Shown piece by piece: positions 8,462-16,940 of a stretch of DNA of 34,380 nucleotides. The stretch spans positions 1 to 34,380 of the forward strand of contig DKJA01000156.1 of assembly GCA_002454505.1 (NCBI GenBank), given 5' to 3'. The position numbers and the translations under genes were made by a program. The stretch is from Oxalobacteraceae bacterium UBA6704 (GTDB lineage Bacteria; Pseudomonadota; Gammaproteobacteria; Burkholderiales; Burkholderiaceae_D). The notes below the pieces were generated by a model. The model was not told where the DNA came from. It made no database searches and saw only the letters and a list, made by a program, of their open reading frames with translations. Position 1 is the first letter of the stretch, and every line of letters starts with the position of its first letter.

Positions 8462-10017
8462 GCGAAATCATCAAGCGTCCGAAGATTGATCGGGTTGACT
8501 TTTGTGTTGACGAGAATATCTGGGGCCATCGGCTTTATGACGAGCAACTTCCGCATTTGACGGTTCTTGAATTCCTCGGAGTGCTGGGCTCTAACCTAGA
8601 CAAGCCGTTACGACCCCATGAGGGGCTGGGCGGCGCCGTCAGGTTCAAACCGCAGCGTCAAATACGACTGCGCGGGCTGCTCTTCAATAATCCTTACGTC
8701 GAATCCATCGCGGAAAGTAAGCTCGCCGATGAGGAGAAGTGGCGCCAATGGCTCGACAAGTTCGAGCAAGGTAAAACTGGGAACGGGGACGGGGCCAGCG
8801 ATGTAGCCTACCTACGTCAATGTTTCAGCAGTTTTGACGATTTCGCAAAGGCAATCGAACTGCTCCGTTCCTCTTCGTTCGAGTCTCGGAGTAACAAGCG
8901 CTGGAGTTCGAAGTTCGTTTTCCCATTTGGGCCTGATGCACTTTACGAAGACCTGGAGATCGACTCGAAAGGGAACATGAGCAACGACCGGCGATTTTTC
9001 GCGCGGTCTGGCGAGCTACTTTATCTGATGCTGACACGTTCCAAGCGCGGCGGCGAACTTGGTGACTTACTTGCCAATCGAATGTTCGAGCGCTCGGCGC
9101 CTATGAACAGGCTGGCTCGAGCCCTCCAAGGCGCCCCCCAGCTTCCGGAGGATCCTCGCCTGTCTGGTTATCTGCCGGAGGCATCCAGCCCACGCTTTGA
9201 CCAAATTTGCGAAGACTGGCTGGCAATTTTGTCGAGGGATATGCCCGTCTATGACGCGCTCGAACATTTGATTGCGGTCACCGGCCTCAACATGCTCCTC
9301 TACTTCCTCGAGCGAGCCAAGAAGACAGCCGGCAATGACGAGCCCGTGGAATTCGTCTGCGAAATCGTATCGAAGGACAGTCGCAAGGTTCGGGCACTTT
9401 CCGGCGATAGCTATCTGGCCAATCAAGGACTTCCCGAAAAGGCGATCCGAGCTCATGTTGAATCAATCCGCCGCGAGAAGGCCTGGATTGATGCGGGTTC
9501 CACTGGCTTCCCCGATGCCGAGCGTGTGAAACTGCTGACTGAGGCCTTCCAGTGGCCGCCAGTGGGAGGCAAGAACGAAGACGACTTTTCCGGCCAAAGT
9601 CCTGACGAGTTGGTCTCCAAGCTCGTCGAACTGGCGTTGCCCCGTCATGGACAACACGTGGGGAAGATTCATGCGTCATGGTCACGCGCAATAGGCCTGA
9701 GCTCTCGTCGGCTTTCACGACGGTATCGGTATGCACCCAACGACCGCTTGCTCAAATCAATTGTTATCGCGATCGTCGGTGACCGAATGCAGTTCGACGA
9801 GTTCTTGGTCGAGGCTAAGCGCCGCTACGGTTTGGTGATCGGCGATTCCGAAGGCGCTCGCCTCGTGGAGGTAAAGTCCATTGACCAAGGAGAGCTCAGC
9901 GAGAACCGCGACAATCTGGAAGCTCGGCTTGTTGGCCTGGGCCTGGTGCGCCGACTCTCCGACTCCTGCTCGTTTGTTGAAAACCCATTCTTTTCTGAAG
10001 TGGAGGCTGCATGCTGA
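8458..10017 (+). CDS. sspG: SspG/DptG-like component
   Basis: This 519-residue protein has no motif I can name. It is mostly soluble, with charged helices and no signal peptide or membrane segment. The start ATG overlaps the stop of the preceding gene by four bases (ATGA) and its own stop overlaps the next start by seven. This indicates translational coupling and a stoichiometric complex. The name is given by position only, as the middle gene between the ATPase and the FtsK-like translocase, as in dptFGH and sspFGH. It could act as an adaptor or DNA-binding subunit, but nothing in the sequence shows this. Confidence 0.5.
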   Translation: MSEIIKRPKIDRVDFCVDENIWGHRLYDEQLPHLTVLEFLGVLGSNLDKPLRPHEGLGGAVRFKPQRQIRLRGLLFNNPYVESIAESKLADEEKWRQWLDKFEQGKTGNGDGASDVAYLRQCFSSFDDFAKAIELLRSSSFESRSNKRWSSKFVFPFGPDALYEDLEIDSKGNMSNDRRFFARSGELLYLMLTRSKRGGELGDLLANRMFERSAPMNRLARALQGAPQLPEDPRLSGYLPEASSPRFDQICEDWLAILSRDMPVYDALEHLIAVTGLNMLLYFLERAKKTAGNDEPVEFVCEIVSKDSRKVRALSGDSYLANQGLPEKAIRAHVESIRREKAWIDAGSTGFPDAERVKLLTEAFQWPPVGGKNEDDFSGQSPDELVSKLVELALPRHGQHVGKIHASWSRAIGLSSRRLSRRYRYAPNDRLLKSIVIAIVGDRMQFDEFLVEAKRRYGLVIGDSEGARLVEVKSIDQGELSENRDNLEARLVGLGLVRRLSDSCSFVENPFFSEVEAAC

Positions 10018-13000
10018 CCGACCGCATCATCGGGCGCGTCGGCGCGGAGATTCTCTCCAAGCGCCTCGCCAACCCAGGCCAAACTGGCGACTCCATCGCG
10101 CTCTTTCGGCTCGACAAACTTTCGGCCAGCCAGGTCGCTGCCGTGGCGCGGTCGATTATGGGTAAGCCAGATCTAATCGACCGCGTCGATCTAATGATTC
10201 CCGAGTCCCTTGTCGAGGGTCAAGGCCTGCCGCCGGAGATATTAATTCAACAGAACGCTGGCTACGTACGCAACAATGCTGAGACCACGAAAGGGGCAAT
10301 TCTCACCGCCAGCGGAAGTGAGCAGAACCTTTCGGACACGCTTGCGCATGTCACTCCCATCGGTGCCAAGGAACTGCGAACCGATCCCCAACCTTGGGTT
10401 GACGCTGCATTGCACACGGGCGGCCTCACGCCTGTACCGGACGACAGGGCGGTCTTCCAAGCCGCGCTCGGCGGTCTTCTGAACGCATCCGAGCTTTCTC
10501 TAGTGCAGCTTGGCGACTTCTGCTCGGAGATCGTTGAGGCCATCTCCGCAAGAGGTCTCCCTATCCGAGACGCGGTTGGGTATGCGTTACCAAGGGCCGG
10601 GCTTCCCAGGGACAGCGGGTACTTTTCCAATGCGAAGGCCTTCGGGAACACACGCGGGCCTTGGCAAAAAGCCTTTGCCAAGCTTATCGCGCAACGAGCT
10701 CCGCTGCTGAAAAAGCTCCGCCAAAATGGCCAGCCGCTAGATCCTGATGAATTGACCGAGCGCATCGAGGCCAACGCCGCTGACATCGCCGAAGGCGCGC
10801 GCCAAGCCTTGATTGCCTTCGCATCGGCTCCAGTCGGCGACCAAGACGCTGCAATTTCTCTCTCCCAGTTCGAATGGGAGTCCGAAGGGGTCTACCTAGC
10901 ATTTGATAAGCCCAAAGAAAAACAGCAAGGCTTGGCAGAGACAACTCTGCGCTTCTTCGACCATGACTGCGACGAAGACAATGCGTTGGCGCCAGAGGGC
11001 CGCAAATTACTGGAAGACTTGAAATCGCGCGAGCGGCGGGCTGATTTTACGACTGAGGATGAAGAATTCTTCGCTACCCATCGCCGGTTCTTAGAACTCG
11101 ATTCCAAACTGCTGTCGCGTTGGGAGAAGGCACTGTTTGGAAAGCCGATCGAGTGCAACGACTTCTTCGATGGATTCGGGCGAGTAGTGAACAACTTGCA
11201 TGCCGGGCTCGATGACTCTGAAGGTGAGCGCATTCTTCGTTTCACTGTCAATAAGGGGCGGACTGAGTGGCGCGAGAGGTTTAATCATGACGCTGGCTGC
11301 TTCTTCTCTGCGATGTATCGTTGTATTCGAGACCTGATGGGCGCTAAGGTACAGTGGAAGGTCACACGCATGACCACCGCAGACCTTCCTGACCCGCTAT
11401 TCGATTTTGAGCGCTATATCGCAAAGGAGCGCGAGATCGCAGCGAGCCGCAACAAGAAGCTCAAAACGAATTCCTCGCTTGCGCGCCTTGCGTTACAGAT
11501 CAAGTTCGATGTTGAGCTTTTGAAGATCGAGGGTGATGCCGAGACTCGGATCAACAAAACACAGCTGCTTTGGAGCTATAAACCTGCCGCCATTGGCCTG
11601 TCTATGGTCGCGGACATGCGCCGTCTTTTGGAAAAGGGAGCGGTCGGCTGCACTGAAGTCCCGCGTCGGCTGGTGAGTAAGAAGGGCGGGGTTCAAAACG
11701 TTTCTCTTCTCGACACCAGCACATTGGAAGCCACATACTCCACGGACGCGGGTTCCCTTGTACCCGCCGTGAACAAGCTTCACAGCTTCCGCCATGAGAT
11801 CAAGAACCGGATTAAGGAGCTGGCTGACGATGGCCGCTTAACGCCACCCCAACGCGAAGAGATTCGAGCCGCCTGGGATAAGTTCGAAAAGGACTACATC
11901 AAGGCGATGGAGGACTTCATTAACACCGGCCTCCATGGAGAGGCGGTTATGCGCCAGGCTGAATCCTTCGCCGCGCTGCTAGACACCTTGATGGCCCATG
12001 CCCGCGGCGACCTTTGCCGGTCACGTTTGGTTTCTGAGGTTCTGTCAATAGGCACCACCCGCGTGGCCGGGGACAACCCTGCGCTGATCATCCCGCCTTG
12101 GCATCCTGAGCGCATGAAGGCGCTGGCAGTGAAGTCTCGTCGTGTGGCGGGCTTGGCCACCCATTTGCTGTCCAGTGGAAGTATCCTTTATGGTGATCGC
12201 GAGATATTCATGCGCGAGTTTTCGGACGAAATCGCTCATCCCTTCTACCCAGAGATAGCAGTCCTCAATAAAGGCGGATCTCCCCAGCTGGTCAGCGAAA
12301 GCAGCACAGTCAACGGCTACAGTCTTTTCGAGGCTCCGATTAGGGGCGACGAAGACGCCATGACTGACATTGATCCGGCCGCTGCAGCCAAGCAGGCGCG
12401 CGAGCTTTTGGAGCGTTACGTTGCTCTGCAGCCGCATGAATCCTCAAACCTCAGTATTGTTCTCTACAACGCCGACGCGGCCGAGCTGCCGCTTTCGACA
12501 GTGCGTGAACTTTCCTCCATTCAGGAGGACGGCAAGTTCCAGTGCAGCGTGTCAGTTAGGCATGCCGACCAGGCTAAGCTTCGCAGCGTCTATGGCGAAT
12601 TGGTCAGTAAAGCTGGTGATGATCCTGACCAACCGGTGGTAAGCGAAACTAGCGACAACTTTATCTCGAAGCTACGCATCTCGGTAGCCCCAATCTCGTC
12701 GACCCCCAGCGAGAGCGCTCAGGGCTTTAAACCTTTCGACGTGGCCTTCCTGCATGATGTGGTTGCCCGTTCGGCAAAGGTTGAATGGCTGCCTGTCGCT
12801 TGGACCAACGATCGGCCCAGCCTGGAGCACGCGCCTTCGCGGTGGTCATACCGTAGTGTCTCAGGTGAGGACGAGCTCAAGTCCACCACGTTCCTTACCT
12901 GCCCTTGGCAAACGGCTTCAGGATGGTCCTACGTTTCAGCTGTCTCGGCGGTTTGCAATCAGCGGGATGCCGCGCTCGACAAGCGCACCCTGCCAGCGCG

Positions 13001-15437
13001 CCGTATTTCATTGCAAAGTCAAGATTTGGCCGCGTTGATCAACGACGCTCACAACTTGGCAGAATGGGTCGCCACTTACGACGAGCTCTTAGATAAGCGT
13101 CAGCTTCAGCATAACAACATAACGGTCGTCAGATATCGCCGCGGATCCACTAATGGTCGCAACATGATCGTGAGCTCGACTTCAGAGCTGCGACTGTTAG
13201 GCGTGCTTGTCCGGCGACGCCTGGACGAACTCAAACTCCAGCTCACGTCTGATGAAGCCAACAAAGTAGCGGAGAAGGTCAAACGCGATGCGCTGTCAGT
13301 CTCCGGTGACATCGTTTTGCGAGCGGCCAAGCGGGGCGTTTCCGCCGGCGAAATGATCGGGCTAGTCCTCAGCCGCCATCTGCTTGCGGAGGAGTTTAAA
13401 GCGCTCGCCAGTGGAGGGCAGGTCTTGACGGCCTACTTCCTTCTCGACGACTACGCAAGTTGGCTTTCTCAACCTGAGAGCCGCATCGCCGACATCTTGG
13501 CGCTCAATGTCGAGGAGAAGGAAGACGGGATTCGAGTAGTCATCGCGATCGTGGAATCGAAGTATGTGGGTGCCGATGGAGTGGCCGCAGCGCGCCGCAG
13601 TTCGAAGGACCAGCTCCTGACTACACTGGGTCTGTTCCGCGAGGCCCTTTTTGGCAATCCTGGCCGTCTCGACCGAGACGTGTGGCTAGCTCGCCTGGCC
13701 GATATGCTGATCGACGCAGACATTCCTCCGGGAATGACGGGCTTGATGGAGCGCGCTCGGTCGAAGCTTCGCGAAGGGGATTTAGAGATTTCACTTCGCG
13801 GCTATTCGCAGGTGTATGTTCACACCTCGGACGCTGGCTCGGGATCCGCATCCGAGCAAGATCTTCTCTTGGATGAGAGTGGCGTCAAGGCTTGGCAAGA
13901 GGTCTTCGATCGCGCCGATCTCAAGAAGCTGGTCGAAGCATACGCTAAAGGAACGGGCAGCATCGAAGCTCGTGCAGGTCTCGGTGTGCACGAAACCTGG
14001 TCCGGCCATAGCTTCAAGACGCCAGCGGCTCGCGTGCCCTGGCTCGCGGCCATGGGCCAGCTCGCTAATGGCGGCGATGAGATTGTTGTGAAAGCAGAGG
14101 AGGCCGTAGAAGTCCAAGCTATCGACGACACCAGGTTGCAGGCGCAGGAGCCTTCTGCTCCTGCGCAAAGTCCAGCCCGGGTTAGCGTCACGTCGCCAGC
14201 ATCGGCCTCGATTCCGACGCTACCCTCCACGACGCCGGAGAGCCTCGGCGTTTCGCTGTCTGAGCTTGTCGCTTCGAAGTTCGCTGGCGGCGCGCAAGCC
14301 GACGTCGAGCGAGAGGAGTGGGCGCAGGATGTGACCAAGAAGCTCAAGGCCGCGCTCAACAGTTACGGCCTGCAAGCTGCGATCCTCGGGACACGGCTTA
14401 CACCTAATGGCTGCCTGGTGCGCCTGGCAGGCTCCGACCGGCTTCGCGTCGAAGACATCGAGAACAAGCGCACGCAGCTTTTGACCACGCACGCAATCAA
14501 CCTCGTGACGGTCCAGCCAAAACCTGGTGAAATCGTAGTGACCGTGGCTGGCGCTAAGCGGCAGGCCGTGTCGCTCTGGGAGTTGTGGTCGCGCCGCGAG
14601 CTCAACCGCAACGTCGCCGGAATCAACACGTCCTTCCTCCTGGGCGTGCAAGAAATCAATGGCGCTCTGCTGTATTTGAATCTCGGTGCTGAGTTCGGCG
14701 GGCTTTCATCGCATGAGCCGCATTCACTGGTCGCCGGCGCGACAGGTAGCGGCAAGTCGGTGCTGATCCAGGCGCTGCTTCTCGACATCGCTGCGACGAA
14801 CTCCAAGGATCTGGCACAGCTCATCTTGATTGACCCGAAGATGGGGGTCGACTACGCCCCTTTGGCCGACTTGCCGCATATGCGCGATGAGATTGTCACT
14901 ACCAAGGAGAAGGCAGGCGAAGTGCTCGCGGCGCTTGTACAAGAGATGGAAGATCGCTATCGAGCGTTTGCAAAGGCTCGCGCGCGTGACCTACCGACCT
15001 ACAATTCCAAGGTTTCGGAAGCGGAACGCCTGCCCATGGTCTTCCTGATCCACGATGAATTCGCAGACTGGATGCTCGACGACGCATACAAGAGCGCCGT
15101 GGGCGCGGCAGTGCAGCGTCTAGGTGTGAAAGCCCGAGCGGCGGGTATCCACTTGATTTTCGCAGCCCAGCGTCCCGACAAGGACGTGATGCCGATGCAG
15201 CTTCGCGAGAACCTTGGCAACCGGCTGATCTTGAAGGTTTCCAGTGAGGCGACATCTAAGATCGCGCTGGACCGACCCGGTGCCGAATTGTTGCTCGGTC
15301 GGGGACACCTTGCCGCCAAACTCAATGGGGAGCAGGGCTTGGTCTTCGCACAAGCCCCGTTCCTGTCGGATCAAGATATCGAAGCCGCTGTGGCCGCAAT
15401 AGCAGAAGACAACAGAAATATGGGAAATACTAAATGA
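10011..15437 (+). CDS. sspH: SspH/DptH-like FtsK/HerA-family DNA translocase with PD-(D/E)XK-like motif
   Basis: This is a very large protein of 1808 residues. The C-terminal ~260 residues are an FtsK/SpoIIIE-HerA motor, with Walker A GATGSGKS at 1576-1583, Walker B hydrophobics ending in Asp1682-Glu1683 (FLIHDEFADW) and an AAQRP motif as in FtsK. Further N-terminal, Asp1161 followed 21 residues later by Glu1182-Ser-Lys1184, in a strand-turn-strand setting, fits a PD-(D/E)XK nuclease core. A Ser/Ala/Pro-rich linker (about 1375-1410) separates the two. The protein probably translocates on and cuts or nicks DNA lacking the phosphorothioate mark. DptH and SspH are of similar size and have the same C-terminal motor. 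The start overlaps the previous gene by seven bases. Confidence 0.7.
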   Translation: MLTDRIIGRVGAEILSKRLANPGQTGDSIALFRLDKLSASQVAAVARSIMGKPDLIDRVDLMIPESLVEGQGLPPEILIQQNAGYVRNNAETTKGAILTASGSEQNLSDTLAHVTPIGAKELRTDPQPWVDAALHTGGLTPVPDDRAVFQAALGGLLNASELSLVQLGDFCSEIVEAISARGLPIRDAVGYALPRAGLPRDSGYFSNAKAFGNTRGPWQKAFAKLIAQRAPLLKKLRQNGQPLDPDELTERIEANAADIAEGARQALIAFASAPVGDQDAAISLSQFEWESEGVYLAFDKPKEKQQGLAETTLRFFDHDCDEDNALAPEGRKLLEDLKSRERRADFTTEDEEFFATHRRFLELDSKLLSRWEKALFGKPIECNDFFDGFGRVVNNLHAGLDDSEGERILRFTVNKGRTEWRERFNHDAGCFFSAMYRCIRDLMGAKVQWKVTRMTTADLPDPLFDFERYIAKEREIAASRNKKLKTNSSLARLALQIKFDVELLKIEGDAETRINKTQLLWSYKPAAIGLSMVADMRRLLEKGAVGCTEVPRRLVSKKGGVQNVSLLDTSTLEATYSTDAGSLVPAVNKLHSFRHEIKNRIKELADDGRLTPPQREEIRAAWDKFEKDYIKAMEDFINTGLHGEAVMRQAESFAALLDTLMAHARGDLCRSRLVSEVLSIGTTRVAGDNPALIIPPWHPERMKALAVKSRRVAGLATHLLSSGSILYGDREIFMREFSDEIAHPFYPEIAVLNKGGSPQLVSESSTVNGYSLFEAPIRGDEDAMTDIDPAAAAKQARELLERYVALQPHESSNLSIVLYNADAAELPLSTVRELSSIQEDGKFQCSVSVRHADQAKLRSVYGELVSKAGDDPDQPVVSETSDNFISKLRISVAPISSTPSESAQGFKPFDVAFLHDVVARSAKVEWLPVAWTNDRPSLEHAPSRWSYRSVSGEDELKSTTFLTCPWQTASGWSYVSAVSAVCNQRDAALDKRTLPARRISLQSQDLAALINDAHNLAEWVATYDELLDKRQLQHNNITVVRYRRGSTNGRNMIVSSTSELRLLGVLVRRRLDELKLQLTSDEANKVAEKVKRDALSVSGDIVLRAAKRGVSAGEMIGLVLSRHLLAEEFKALASGGQVLTAYFLLDDYASWLSQPESRIADILALNVEEKEDGIRVVIAIVESKYVGADGVAAARRSSKDQLLTTLGLFREALFGNPGRLDRDVWLARLADMLIDADIPPGMTGLMERARSKLREGDLEISLRGYSQVYVHTSDAGSGSASEQDLLLDESGVKAWQEVFDRADLKKLVEAYAKGTGSIEARAGLGVHETWSGHSFKTPAARVPWLAAMGQLANGGDEIVVKAEEAVEVQAIDDTRLQAQEPSAPAQSPARVSVTSPASASIPTLPSTTPESLGVSLSELVASKFAGGAQADVEREEWAQDVTKKLKAALNSYGLQAAILGTRLTPNGCLVRLAGSDRLRVEDIENKRTQLLTTHAINLVTVQPKPGEIVVTVAGAKRQAVSLWELWSRRELNRNVAGINTSFLLGVQEINGALLYLNLGAEFGGLSSHEPHSLVAGATGSGKSVLIQALLLDIAATNSKDLAQLILIDPKMGVDYAPLADLPHMRDEIVTTKEKAGEVLAALVQEMEDRYRAFAKARARDLPTYNSKVSEAERLPMVFLIHDEFADWMLDDAYKSAVGAAVQRLGVKARAAGIHLIFAAQRPDKDVMPMQLRENLGNRLILKVSSEATSKIALDRPGAELLLGRGHLAAKLNGEQGLVFAQAPFLSDQDIEAAVAAIAEDNRNMGNTK

Positions 15438-16141
15438 AGGTCGAAGAAGCGATGGACACGATCGCAAAATTTTTCAACGACTTGATCGGCGCTTGGGTGC
15501 CCGGCGCCGTCTTGGCGATCGGCGTGGCGCTCATGCATATGGGGCCGCTTCAAGTCCAAGCGATCTTCAAGCTTGGCGACACGACCTCGGCTGCCCTGAC
15601 GTTCGCAGGCGTCCTTTTCGCTATCGGCCACGCGTTACTTGCCCTTCACGAACAGATCTTGAAGAGGCTATTCTCCGAAGTCGGACTTATCAAACCCTTC
15701 GACGAAGCCGAGGCGAAGAAGCGTAAGTCTTACGAATGGTTTGCTGAGCTGGTCAAAGCCCAACAGGCCGGTGCAGTTTCGCAGGATTGGGGCTACAATG
15801 ACCTGCGGAGCGTAGCGCTCTCCGTTTCCACTGAGGCTGCGGCGGTGGGCCGCAGGTTCATGTTCATATCGCTGCTATGCAATGGCGTGGGGACGGCCTT
15901 AGCGATCCTTGCGCTCGACTTTTCGATATGCTCTTTGCTCTCGCCGAAGCTGCTGTTCGCTTACGACCAGGCAGCCCCTTGGTTTATGCAGGCGATTTTG
16001 CTCTTAGGCATGGCATTGGCGCTTTTCAAGCAAGGTGAAGTGTTCCACAACCGCGCGATGGCGACCCCTTTTTCGATTGCGATCGCCGAACTGAAATTTA
16101 AGAAGGACGCCAATGCTGGCAAAAGCACTCCCGCCCCTTAG
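15434..16141 (+). CDS. Four-helix membrane protein of the defence operon
   Basis: This 235-residue protein overlaps the end of the FtsK-like gene by four bases (ATGA), so it belongs to the same operon. Hydrophobic segments lie at about residues 17-35, 50-70, 140-172 and 175-200, with charged stretches between them (KKRKSYEW region at about 95-100). I do not recognise the family. It is not part of the described sspFGH trio as I know it. It could anchor the complex to the membrane or act as a membrane-disrupting effector. Both are inference from context. Confidence 0.8.
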   Translation: MKVEEAMDTIAKFFNDLIGAWVPGAVLAIGVALMHMGPLQVQAIFKLGDTTSAALTFAGVLFAIGHALLALHEQILKRLFSEVGLIKPFDEAEAKKRKSYEWFAELVKAQQAGAVSQDWGYNDLRSVALSVSTEAAAVGRRFMFISLLCNGVGTALAILALDFSICSLLSPKLLFAYDQAAPWFMQAILLLGMALALFKQGEVFHNRAMATPFSIAIAELKFKKDANAGKSTPAP

Positions 16142-16511
16142 GAAAATTTACCTGGCTGGCGGGTTTAGATCGAATTGGCAGGCTTTAGTGGCGGCCCGTT
16201 TAACCGGATCATTTGAGCTGCTCGATCCGAGTGCTCATGACATCCAAGATCCCGCCGAATACACACGATGGGACCTGGAAGCCGTTCGACAGTCCGATAT
16301 CGTCTTAGCGAACATGGAGGCCTCCAACCCGGGCGGTTATTCCTTGGCACTGGAGGTTGGATTCGCGAAAGCGCTGGATAAACGGATTTTCATGGTTGAC
16401 CAAGTTGAGAACCCCTCGGTGAGCCGCTACTTCGAGATGGTTCGTCAGTGCTCCGAATGCGTTTTCCCGACGCTCGATGAAGCTCTCGAACATCTGCTTT
16501 CGCTGCACTAG
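16113..16511 (+). CDS. Nucleoside 2-deoxyribosyltransferase-like protein
   Basis: This 132-residue protein resembles the Nuc_deoxyri_tr2 group. KIYLAGGF (residues 11-18) opens the Rossmann-like fold, DPSAHD and YTRWDLEAVRQSDIVLANME (about 38-69) follow, and LALEVGFAKALDKRIFMVD (78-96) holds Glu81 where the family nucleophile sits. The family cleaves N-glycosidic bonds of (deoxy)nucleosides or nucleotides. The gene overlaps the membrane-protein gene by 29 bases and has a good AGAAGGA ribosome site. In a defence operon it may destroy or exchange nucleotides or signals, but the substrate cannot be read from sequence. Confidence 0.75.
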   Translation: MLAKALPPLRKIYLAGGFRSNWQALVAARLTGSFELLDPSAHDIQDPAEYTRWDLEAVRQSDIVLANMEASNPGGYSLALEVGFAKALDKRIFMVDQVENPSVSRYFEMVRQCSECVFPTLDEALEHLLSLH

Positions 16512-16627
16512 GGGAATCGACGATGCTTCTCCTTCGCTTGGAATGAACGCCTCGATCCCTTCGGGCAAAGGCCTCGGTCAAAGCGAAATTCGAGTCGGTC
16601 AGGCACCTCGTACACCACGACTACGAG

Positions 16628-16777
16628 ATGAAAGAATTGTCCATACCAAGCTTGCAGAAGGACGTGGCGATAGGCACGCTCTACCAATCCATCCGATCGA
16701 ATCCGGCTGAGGATAAATCCATCCGAGAGGCTGTCTGCCAGCTCTTGCGATGGGGTCTGTGTGTCGAAGCTGTGTGA
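16628..16777 (+). CDS. Short unidentified open frame or gene remnant
   Basis: A 49-codon frame from ATG, MKELSIPSLQKDVAIGTLYQ onward, ends at 16777. The same frame is open upstream to about 16550 without a start codon. The composition looks protein-like (hydrophobic residues at helix spacing), so it may be the 3' remnant of a larger gene. No family is recognised and the ribosome site is weak. Confidence 0.25.
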   Translation: MKELSIPSLQKDVAIGTLYQSIRSNPAEDKSIREAVCQLLRWGLCVEAV

Positions 16778-16940
16778 CGCCTGCTCATTGTTCGACGAGC
16801 GTACGCCAGAGGAGCGGGTTTATCTGGCTGTAATCGTGGCCGCTATGGCGCAGCTTCGGCAGGATCTTCGAAGCTCAAAACGACTTACGACTGAGGGGCG
16901 TAGCGGAGGCGCAAGAGGGAAGCGCAGTCTTCAGCAATAA
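16761..16940 (+). CDS. Short unidentified open frame with CxxC motif
   Basis: A 59-codon frame from GTG encodes VSKLCDACSLFDERTPEERV and a basic tail ending GKRSLQQ. It overlaps the end of the preceding short frame, and its stop abuts the stop of the convergent minus-strand gene (16940 and 16941). It may be a small coupled gene or the second part of a frameshifted one. No family is recognised. Confidence 0.25.
   Translation: MSKLCDACSLFDERTPEERVYLAVIVAAMAQLRQDLRSSKRLTTEGRSGGARGKRSLQQ

Noticed and set aside
10011..15437. Chromosome-partition FtsK
   Set aside because: It lacks the N-terminal membrane domain and the gamma DNA-reading domain, is much longer, and sits in a defence operon.
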